Shown piece after piece: positions 16,126 through 22,062 of a stretch of DNA of 22,062 nucleotides. Position 1 is the stretch's first letter. The number at the start of each line of letters is the position of its first letter. The position numbers and the translations under genes were made by a program. The notes under the pieces were generated by a model. That model worked only from the letters and a program-made list of their open reading frames with translations. It did no database searches and had not been told where the DNA came from. The stretch lies in the NCBI GenBank assembly GCA_046728115.1, contig JBKPDW010000127.1:1-22062 (forward strand), given 5' to 3'. The stretch comes from CAVSWN01 sp046728115 (GTDB lineage: Bacteria; Acidobacteriota; Vicinamibacteria; Vicinamibacterales; CAVVIG01).

Positions 16126-16566
16126 ATGAGGTCTGACACCAATCCATCCCGCACGGGAGGCTGGATGGGCGCGCTCGTTCTCACCGCGCTCGGTCTGTAT
16201 TGCGCTGGGGGCGTGTTGGACATCGTTGGCACATCGTCGCATGTCGTGCGCGTCGCGATGCTGCCGCCGTGGTGGCAGCTCGTCGCCTTGATCGTCGCGC
16301 TCGGCGCGACCGGGTTTGCCGCGTCCAGAGCGGGGCGCGAACCCGACATCGTGTTGCCGCTGTGCGTGTTGTCGGTTCTCGCCCTGCCGTTTCTGCCGTG
16401 GCTGCCGGATCGACTGCCGGTCCTTCGCGGCTTCGCGGGACCTGGCAGCACTCTCATCTGGTTCGTGGTGTGCTGGCTGGTCATCATTCGCATTCCACAC
16501 CCTATCGCGATCGCCCGCGTGGTACAGATCCCGGATCGACATGAGCCGATCCGACCACTGAGATGA
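16126..16566 (+). CDS. Small four-helix membrane protein of unknown function
   Basis: This 146-residue protein has about four hydrophobic segments (residues about 13-33, 46-66, 75-92 and 106-125), with short loops and an Arg-rich C-terminus. No enzymatic motif is visible and I do not recognise a family. The gene lies between the SGNH protein (51 bases upstream) and a GT-C gene with which it shares an ATGA overlap of 4 bases, so it is very likely translated together with the GT-C protein. It might be a subunit or stabiliser of that enzyme; this is inference from coupling alone. The upstream region has only a weak purine-rich site. Confidence 0.65.
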   Translation: MRSDTNPSRTGGWMGALVLTALGLYCAGGVLDIVGTSSHVVRVAMLPPWWQLVALIVALGATGFAASRAGREPDIVLPLCVLSVLALPFLPWLPDRLPVLRGFAGPGSTLIWFVVCWLVIIRIPHPIAIARVVQIPDRHEPIRPLR

Positions 16567-18185
16567 CGCTTGCGCCGCGCGCACAACGGGCCGTCGCGCT
16601 CGTCGTTTTCGCGCTGCTTGCGTGTGTTCATACGTGGCCGCTCGCCAGCAATCCCGCGCATCTCTCGCGCATCGACAACGGCGACGCGCTGCTGAACATG
16701 TGGGCGGTCGCCTGGGTTGGACACCAACTGCCGCGCGATCCCCGGCATCTCTTCGACGCGAACATCTTCTATCCCGAACGCCTGACCCTCGCGTACTCGG
16801 AGGGTATGATCGTGCAAGGCGCGCTGGCCACGCCGATCATCGCGGCTGGCGGCTCGCCGGTCCTGGCGTTCAACCTCGTGCTCTTGGCTGGACTCGCGTT
16901 GACCGGTTGGGCGTTCTGCCTGTTGGTGCAGCGCTGGACCGGGAGCTGGGCCGCCGGGTACACGAGCGGCTCTTTGGCGGCCTTCAATGCGCACACGCTC
17001 GTGCGGCTCGTCCATCTGCAGGCACAGCATGTCGAATTCATCGCGCTGATGTTGTTCGCGCTCGACCGGGTGATAGTTACCCAACGCCTCCGCGACGCAG
17101 TCTGGCTGGGTGTCGGCTTTGCGCTCGAAGGACTGACGTCTGTGTACCTCCTCGTCTTCTCGACGTGGATGCTGATCTTCGCGGTGCTGGCGCGTGTCCG
17201 AGAGTGGTTGCACAGGCGGCCAGCGAGAACCATCGCTTGTCTGGCGCTCGCAGGCGGGATCGCGACAATTCTGTTGGCCCCGTACCTGTTCGGCTATTGG
17301 GCGCTCCACCAGCAGGCTGGCTTCGAGCGCGCTGTCTCCGACAATCAGTTGTACGCTGCCTCCTGGCTGAACTACTTCAGTACCGGGTCGCGAGTGCACT
17401 ACCAACTCTGGAGCCGGCGATTCACCGATATCAGCTCGTCGGCCACGTTCCCTGGGTTCGTTGCCTTGATGCTCGTAGGTTTGGCGGGCGCCTGGCCGGA
17501 GACGCGTCGTGACGCTCGCGTCCGCATGTGTGCCGGTGCCGCGATCGGATGTGCCCTGGTGTCGTTCGCGCCTGCCACGCGGATCTTTCCCTTGATTTAC
17601 GCTGCGATTCCTCTTTTTCGAGTCGTCCGCGTGGAAGCTCACCTCGGTCAGATCGTGCTGCTCATGCTCGCTGTGATCGCCGGGTTTGGCGTCGCCGGTC
17701 TCGCCCGACGTTTCCAGGGCTCGCGGACGTGGCCGATCGGTGCCGTTGCGTTGTGCGTGGTCGTCAATCTCGAGGCCATACGCGCGCCATTGGGATACCG
17801 TGTTTTCAACGGTATTCCCGCGATCTACGACGTCCTCGCGCACTCGCCAGGTGCGGTCGCCGTGGATCTACCGTTTCCGCCACCCGTCGGATTCTTTGGC
17901 AACGCCGGCTACATGCTCAACTCGACCCGCCATTGGCGGCCGATTCTCAACGGCTATAGCGGTTTCAAACCGGCCTGGTATGCCGACGTGTACGCAGCCC
18001 TTCGCGGCTTCCCGGACACGATTTCGCTGACGACGCTGCACGAGCGCGGCGTCACGCACGTCGTCGTGCACGCTGACGCCTTCAGGGACGTTTTCGGTGT
18101 CGATCGTCTCGTGTCGCTCGATGACGTTGCGTCGCTCCAGAGGGTCGCGCAAGACGGCGACATCCAGATCTACCGGCTGAGATGA
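16563..18185 (+). CDS. GT-C-type membrane glycosyltransferase (paralogue of 3446-5380)
   Basis: This 540-residue polytopic membrane protein shares with the protein at 3446-5380 the first-loop acidic motif (IDNGD, D38 and D41), FDANIFYPERLTLAYSE at residues 64-80, and PVLAFNL. These sit at the same residue numbers without gaps. The C-terminal soluble parts also match: MLNSTRHWRPILNGYSGFK, RGFPDTISL and VTHVVVHADAF. The two are clear paralogues, but this one is about 104 residues shorter in the middle. The acidic residues fit a GT-C enzyme using polyprenyl-phosphate sugar in the periplasm. ATG 16563 overlaps the stop of the small membrane protein (ATGA). The sugar is unknown; the different middle region suggests a different acceptor or donor from its paralogue. 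Confidence 0.8.
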   Translation: MTLAPRAQRAVALVVFALLACVHTWPLASNPAHLSRIDNGDALLNMWAVAWVGHQLPRDPRHLFDANIFYPERLTLAYSEGMIVQGALATPIIAAGGSPVLAFNLVLLAGLALTGWAFCLLVQRWTGSWAAGYTSGSLAAFNAHTLVRLVHLQAQHVEFIALMLFALDRVIVTQRLRDAVWLGVGFALEGLTSVYLLVFSTWMLIFAVLARVREWLHRRPARTIACLALAGGIATILLAPYLFGYWALHQQAGFERAVSDNQLYAASWLNYFSTGSRVHYQLWSRRFTDISSSATFPGFVALMLVGLAGAWPETRRDARVRMCAGAAIGCALVSFAPATRIFPLIYAAIPLFRVVRVEAHLGQIVLLMLAVIAGFGVAGLARRFQGSRTWPIGAVALCVVVNLEAIRAPLGYRVFNGIPAIYDVLAHSPGAVAVDLPFPPPVGFFGNAGYMLNSTRHWRPILNGYSGFKPAWYADVYAALRGFPDTISLTTLHERGVTHVVVHADAFRDVFGVDRLVSLDDVASLQRVAQDGDIQIYRLR

Positions 18186-18192
18186 GATCGCT

Positions 18193-20160
18193 TTGACGCG
18201 CCTAACCAAGTTCATCGTCGCGCTCTCGCTGCTGGCCGCGCTTGCGTTCGAGTCGTGGCAAGGGCGTTTCCTGTACCCGTATCTGCCGGCGCTGACGGCG
18301 CTGGCCGCGCTCCTCGGCCTTGTGGGCGGTCGCCTTGCGCCACGACAAACGGTTGCGGCGATTCTCCTCGTCTCGTACTGGGTCCCGATTCTCTTCGTCG
18401 CAGCGACTCGTCGTCCATTTCAGCCGTCGTTCTTCACGATCTGGAGCGCTGGGCTTGCCGGGCTGATGCTGGCCGACCGCGAGCGGCTGACGTGGAGTTA
18501 TCCCACGCCGTGGCGATTCGCCCTCATCCTGTGGGCGCTCAGCGTCGCGCTGGTGTGGCCGTTGACGGCGTTTCGTGAATTCGACTTCGAATCGTTCGAA
18601 CTTCTGGAGCGCTATCGCGTGTCCAGCACGGGCCTCGGCGGCAGCCCCACGATGATGGTGTCGTGGATGAGCGATGTGGCCGTCCTGCACTTGCTCGGGC
18701 TGCTGTTGTTCGACTGGTTGTTTCGTTCGGCGGCCGCGCACGACCCGAACGACTTCGAGGAATGGCTCGCGTTGCCGTTGGCCGTCGGGGCGACAACAGG
18801 TGCGGCGCTGGCGGTTTATCAGGGCGCAATCGACCTCGGCTTCCTGAGCGGCAGCGTCTGGCCGTCGATGGGACGCGCCGCCGGCTCGCTGCTGGATGCC
18901 AATACGTCGGGAATGGTTGCCGGCATGTGGAGCGCCGGGCTTCTCGCGTTTACTCGGATCAAACGCGCGCGTGCGCTGGGAATCGCCGGCGCAGTGATCT
19001 GCTGGTGTGGCCTCTGGATGACCGGTTCCCGGACGGCCCTGCTCGCTGCAGGCGTCGCGCTGCTGACGGTTGGCATGTCCGTGATTCGGACGAGAGGACT
19101 GCGATTGCACCGCAATCAGATCCTGGTCGCTGCGAGTGCCGCGGCGCTCATCCTTGTCGCGCTGGTCGTCCTGCCTATCCGGAGTCCGTTGCAGCGTCTG
19201 CGATACATGCCCACGTTTGCCGGCGATGCCGGCGCTGGATGGCTGGTGCACGAATTGTGGGATCGCAGCAGTTACGGCGGCGCCGCTGCGACCCTGATAG
19301 CCGACCATCCGTTCGTTGGCATCGGCATCGGCATGTTTCATCTCGTCGGCGCCGACTACGTGCGGACTCATCTGCATACCGTACCGCCCGATAACGCCCA
19401 GAACTGGTGGCGTCACAACATCGTTGAGCTCGGCGCCGTTGGTTCTCTCGGCTTGCTGCTGTGGACGTTTCTTTTCTTCGTCAAACTGGTCCGCACGGGT
19501 GGAGAAGGGGATCAGCTCGTTCCCTCGGCGGCGCTCAAGGGCGCGCTGGTCGCGATTGGCCTCGCCTCGATGTTCGGCATGCCGGCTCAGAGCCTTCCGG
19601 TCGCAATCACGTTCTGGACGTTCGCATTCTGGTACACCCGGCTCGTCGATCGCGGAGCGCTGACTCCCACGGGTGACCTGCGAAGAGGGGCATGGACCGC
19701 GATGTCACTCATCGTCATCGCCTACCTGGCGATCGTCGTCGTCGCCGCCCGTGGCAGCCTTCGACCCGTGACGCGTGCCGCCGACGGCGGCTGGCCGTAC
19801 GTCTACGGCATGTACCAGCCGCCCGTGCGATCGTCGGACGGCGGCGAGTCGTTGTGGACGGAACGGCACGGCGTGGCCGTGATCAGGGTGGATGGCTCAG
19901 CGATGGTCCTCACGATCCGAGCCGAGCATCCCGACATCAACCAGCGGCCGGTGCGAGCGATTGTCAAGGTAAACGGTCACACCCTGCTCGATGCCAAGCT
20001 CTCCGCCAACGTTCCAATCGTGAGGACGATCGAGATGGGACCGGCGCCGCGAGCCATTCTCGAAGCGCGGGTGGATCACACGTGGACGAGCGTCGGCAGT
20101 TCCGCGCAGCATCCGGAAGTCGGACTGGCGCTGTCGTGGAGATTCACCCGCCACCCTTGA
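18193..20160 (+). CDS. O-antigen ligase/polymerase-like protein with C-terminal soluble domain
   Basis: This 655-residue protein has about ten to twelve transmembrane segments and features of the Wzy/WaaL superfamily: SLLDANTSGMVAGMWSAG (about 233-250), TGSRTALLAAGVALL (about 277-291), and a large periplasmic loop with HPFVGIGIGMFHLVGADY and WWRHNIVELGAVGSLGLLLW. Such proteins polymerise lipid-linked glycan repeats or transfer glycan to a lipid or protein acceptor in the periplasm. From about residue 520 the chain is hydrophilic and beta-rich (WTERHGVAVIRVDG, IVKVNGHTLLDAKL), an addition not found in standard WaaL. The start is TTG 18193, 7 bases after the previous stop, because no ATG or GTG is in frame nearby. 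It overlaps the methyltransferase gene tail to tail by 17 bases. Confidence 0.82.
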   Translation: MTRLTKFIVALSLLAALAFESWQGRFLYPYLPALTALAALLGLVGGRLAPRQTVAAILLVSYWVPILFVAATRRPFQPSFFTIWSAGLAGLMLADRERLTWSYPTPWRFALILWALSVALVWPLTAFREFDFESFELLERYRVSSTGLGGSPTMMVSWMSDVAVLHLLGLLLFDWLFRSAAAHDPNDFEEWLALPLAVGATTGAALAVYQGAIDLGFLSGSVWPSMGRAAGSLLDANTSGMVAGMWSAGLLAFTRIKRARALGIAGAVICWCGLWMTGSRTALLAAGVALLTVGMSVIRTRGLRLHRNQILVAASAAALILVALVVLPIRSPLQRLRYMPTFAGDAGAGWLVHELWDRSSYGGAAATLIADHPFVGIGIGMFHLVGADYVRTHLHTVPPDNAQNWWRHNIVELGAVGSLGLLLWTFLFFVKLVRTGGEGDQLVPSAALKGALVAIGLASMFGMPAQSLPVAITFWTFAFWYTRLVDRGALTPTGDLRRGAWTAMSLIVIAYLAIVVVAARGSLRPVTRAADGGWPYVYGMYQPPVRSSDGGESLWTERHGVAVIRVDGSAMVLTIRAEHPDINQRPVRAIVKVNGHTLLDAKLSANVPIVRTIEMGPAPRAILEARVDHTWTSVGSSAQHPEVGLALSWRFTRHP

Positions 20161-21475
20161 TGCCGATAACGGCGTAGTCGAGGCAGGTGAAGAGGCGCTC
20201 GTTGAGCCGATCGACATTGGCGTTGATGGTTCGTGCGATGTCGGCCAGGGGCACAGGCAGCCCTTCGACGCCGATATGTTGTAGACGACCGCTCTCGGGA
20301 ATCGGCGAGCGAAAGTGAACGTCCACCTGCTCGAACCCGGTGGCCACAACGAGAAACTTGAGCGTGTCCGGATGGAGTGGGCGCACGTGCGTGATGTCGC
20401 GGATGTAGCTCTCGAAGAATGCAACCCAGCACGCGGCGTTGATGGTTTCGAGGACGATCGTCGCACCGGGGCGAAGTTTCACGAACGCCGTTTGCAGAAG
20501 ACGAACGAGGTACTCGGGATCGAGGTGTTCGACCACCTGCAAGGCCGTCAAGCCGCCCAGGCTCTCGTCCGGCACGTTCGAGAGATAGTCCAGCGCGTCG
20601 GCGTGCTGCGCGCGAAGGCCGCGCGCCACACAGACCTCGACCATCTCGACATTCTTGTCGACGCCGGACGCCCTGACCCCGCGATCGCTCAACAGTTGAA
20701 GAAACTCGCCGCGACCACAACCGATGTCGAGGACATCGACGGCGCCCGCGAATCGATCCACGTAGTCGCTCTGTCGCGCGCTGATTTCCTCGGAGGTGCC
20801 TCGGAACAAATCCTCGAATCCGACATACCCCGTGCCCAGCGATGGCCCCTGAGACACCGGGATCGTCGGCGTGAAACCACGATCGTTCGCGCCCTCGGCA
20901 GCTGTGTGGTCCTGCGGATGTTCAGCCAGGCGTTCGACTTCCCGGCGCGCAGCGATCGCCGCCCGGTGAGCCGTGGTGGCGGCCATGCGCACCTCCTCGA
21001 GCGACGCGTCGACCGCGCGGACCTTCGTGTCGATGAACGGCGTAATCTGCTGCAGATACTGCACGAGGATGGAGTTGAAAGAGGCAAAAGCCTGGAAGTC
21101 GTCCCGATGAGCAATGTGGGCCTCGGGAAGAACGGACGCGATGCGCCGCAGCGAGTCCGCCATCTCCTCGAGATGTGTGGCGGTGGTCGCGTTGAACTCC
21201 TGCTGCCGGGCGAACACAGGGGCGACGAGCCGCCAGACAAATCGTGCCAGCCGACCGCGCCAGCCCCGCAGGTGCGGAGGCACCGATGGCAGGATGACGA
21301 CGTGGTCGCGCACGGGTTCGATCGTGGGCGGAGGCTCGGACAGGCGGGGCAGCGCCTGATCCACTCGCGTCAGCGCGTCGTTGTACGCGCGATCAGCCGC
21401 GTCACGCTCCGCCATGCGGCGGTCGATTTCGCCGCCGCTCATGCAGGACTCATCAAAGGCGTTCAGCGTAGTCAT
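20144..21475 (-). CDS. SAM-dependent methyltransferase with long coiled-coil N-terminus
   Basis: This 443-residue protein has no signal peptide. Residues 1-200 are charged and helical with probable coiled-coil segments (EEMADSLRRIASVLPE, then DASLEEVRMAATTAHRAAIA). After a linker comes a class I methyltransferase domain (about 235-400): motif I VLDIGCGRGEFLQLL (D250-E257), acidic VDKN (about 272-275), and motif TALQVVEHLDPEYLVRLL. A loop THVRPLHPDTLKFLV is typical of the WbdD-like and related glycan methyltransferases. Such enzymes methylate a terminal or internal sugar and in some O-antigens end chain growth. The coiled coil may measure or tether, as in WbdD, though no kinase domain is present. 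It stands alone on the minus strand, with a 68-base gap before the divergent right-end gene. Confidence 0.85.
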   Translation of the reverse strand: MTTLNAFDESCMSGGEIDRRMAERDAADRAYNDALTRVDQALPRLSEPPPTIEPVRDHVVILPSVPPHLRGWRGRLARFVWRLVAPVFARQQEFNATTATHLEEMADSLRRIASVLPEAHIAHRDDFQAFASFNSILVQYLQQITPFIDTKVRAVDASLEEVRMAATTAHRAAIAARREVERLAEHPQDHTAAEGANDRGFTPTIPVSQGPSLGTGYVGFEDLFRGTSEEISARQSDYVDRFAGAVDVLDIGCGRGEFLQLLSDRGVRASGVDKNVEMVEVCVARGLRAQHADALDYLSNVPDESLGGLTALQVVEHLDPEYLVRLLQTAFVKLRPGATIVLETINAACWVAFFESYIRDITHVRPLHPDTLKFLVVATGFEQVDVHFRSPIPESGRLQHIGVEGLPVPLADIARTINANVDRLNERLFTCLDYAVIGIKGGG

Positions 21476-21543
21476 CGCCAGCCGCCCGCGTCAAGCATCA
21501 GGCGTGAATGTCATATCGAATGGGATAATCCTCGCGGCAAACC
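21476..21543. promoter_or_regulatory. Short divergent region
   Basis: These 68 bases separate the methyltransferase gene (minus) from the right-end gene (plus). A GATAAT hexamer (21524-21529) resembles a -10 box for the plus-strand gene and would place transcription start only about 8 bases before the GTG, giving an almost leaderless message. No -35 element is visible at the usual distance. Assignment is weak. Confidence 0.35.
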
Positions 21544-22062
21544 GTGAAGCGGTTTCGATACAGTCGGACGGCACTTGTCGGCGCCGGAGGCGTGGTGGCG
21601 CTGGCGCTGACGTGGTACGCCACAATCTCGGCGCGGTTCCCGTCAGGCTTCGCTGCGCGGTACTACAACAGTCCGGCGTGGACTGGTACGCCCAGCATCA
21701 CAACCATCGACGAAGGCGTCACCACGGCCGTAATACGACGGACATGGCCGCTAACCAGCGAACCATTCAGCGTACGGTGGGAAGCCTTCCTGGTGCTCGC
21801 TCGCAGTGCAACGCCGCGTTTTTCGCTCCTGGCTGAAGGGACAGCGCGACTGTTCATTGACAATCGCCTCGTCATCGACTGCGGCAGTCTGCCGGGACCC
21901 AGACGCGTGACGTCCGAGATTGGCCTGAATCGCGGCGTGCACAGGGTCACCATCGAGTACGCGCCAACCTCCGTCCCCGCCGCAACCTCCGTCCCCGCTG
22001 CACCCTCCGTCCCCGCTGCACCCTCCGTCCCCGCTGCACCCTCCGTCCCCGCTGCACCCTCC
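21544..22062 (+). CDS. Membrane-anchored PA14-like beta-sandwich protein (incomplete at right edge)
   Basis: The frame opens at GTG 21544 and stays open for 173 codons to the end of the window. Residues about 8-28 are hydrophobic (ALVGAGGVVALALTW), a signal anchor. Next, GFAARYYNSPAWTG, then FSVRWEAFLVLARS, then ARLFIDNRLVID and GVHRVTIEYA follow the strand order of a PA14 domain: an opening 'xxYY' strand, a 'W.g.l..p..g.y.f' strand, an 'a.l.iDg..vid' strand and a final 'hr..i.y' strand. PA14 domains bind carbohydrate in several glycosidases and adhesins. From about residue 142 the protein is a Pro/Ala repeat linker (SVPAAP). In this setting a glycan-processing or -binding protein, or a membrane enzyme with an N-terminal PA14, is likely. 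The remainder is missing. Confidence 0.72.
   Translation, partial: MKRFRYSRTALVGAGGVVALALTWYATISARFPSGFAARYYNSPAWTGTPSITTIDEGVTTAVIRRTWPLTSEPFSVRWEAFLVLARSATPRFSLLAEGTARLFIDNRLVIDCGSLPGPRRVTSEIGLNRGVHRVTIEYAPTSVPAATSVPAAPSVPAAPSVPAAPSVPAAPS
21967..22062 (+). repeat. Tandem 18-bp repeat encoding a six-residue Pro/Ala linker
   Basis: Five full copies (starting at 21967, 21985, 22003, 22021 and 22039) and 6 bases of a sixth read (A/C)CCTCCGTCCCCGC(C/T)GCA, in frame as (T/P)SVPAA. The first copies differ from the later ones at two positions, and copies 3 to 5 are identical, so expansion looks recent. The array is cut by the window end and its full length is unknown. It would form a flexible spacer after the PA14-like domain. 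Confidence 0.93.

Noticed and set aside
16068..17843. 591-codon open frame on the minus strand
   Set aside because: It is antisense to the small membrane protein and the GT-C gene at 16563, which have clear membrane segments and paralogue support. Its product is a low-complexity, charged sequence without motifs.
20144..20160. Possible frameshift or misassembly at overlapping gene ends
   Set aside because: The 17-base tail-to-tail overlap has intact stop codons for both genes and both C-termini look complete, so this is ordinary compact packing.

Overview
The window is GC-rich bacterial DNA, densely packed with genes and with no recognisable RNA genes, transposases or CRISPR arrays. An envelope with an outer membrane is implied by a beta-barrel protein with a Sec signal and C-terminal Phe (1133-1867). 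The mix of surface-glycan genes, a small secreted protein of a type I associate with Acidobacteriota, and acidobacterial-looking GT-C enzymes suggests a member of the Acidobacteriota (Vicinamibacteria-like). That placement is inference, not proof.

Layout. (1) Positions 1-1072 hold two forward reading frames of lower third-position GC than everything else: an unknown C-terminal fragment and an exported protein with WD40/TolB-like features. (2) 1133-1867 (minus) is an outer-membrane beta-barrel protein. It is divergent from a 266-aa coiled-coil protein (2027-2827, plus) related in architecture to the N-terminal part of glycan-cluster methyltransferases, followed by a small secreted protein (2906-3433). 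(3) 3446-11617 (minus) is a tight five-gene operon, in transcription order: sugar-nucleotide epimerase/reductase, family-4 glycosyltransferase, then three large GT-C-type membrane proteins. Three of the four junctions are stop/start overlaps. (4) 11813-20160 (plus) is a divergent six-gene operon: exported beta-propeller protein, MBOAT O-acyltransferase, AlgJ/AlgX-like SGNH protein, small four-helix membrane protein, a fourth GT-C enzyme paralogous to the last gene of the minus operon, and an O-antigen ligase/polymerase-like protein with an extra C-terminal soluble domain. (5) 20144-21475 (minus) is a SAM-dependent methyltransferase with a long coiled-coil N-terminus, overlapping the ligase tail to tail. 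(6) 21544 to the right edge is an incomplete membrane-anchored protein with a PA14-like beta-sandwich, running into a tandem 18-bp repeat that encodes a Pro/Ala linker.

Together the genes read as a locus for making and decorating a cell-surface polysaccharide or glycolipid. A cytoplasmic GT4 enzyme and epimerase would build lipid-linked sugar. GT-C enzymes would add sugars from polyprenyl-phosphate donors on the periplasmic side. The MBOAT/AlgJ-like pair would O-acylate the glycan, the ligase-like protein would polymerise or transfer it, and the methyltransferase could cap or modify it. No gene for a flippase, a polysaccharide export channel or an initiating phosphoglycosyltransferase is visible, so the pathway is probably completed elsewhere. 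The most interesting points are the duplicated GT-C gene placed at the ends of two opposed operons, the recurrent beta-rich domains attached to membrane enzymes, and the complete MBOAT/SGNH acylation module embedded among GT-C and ligase genes.
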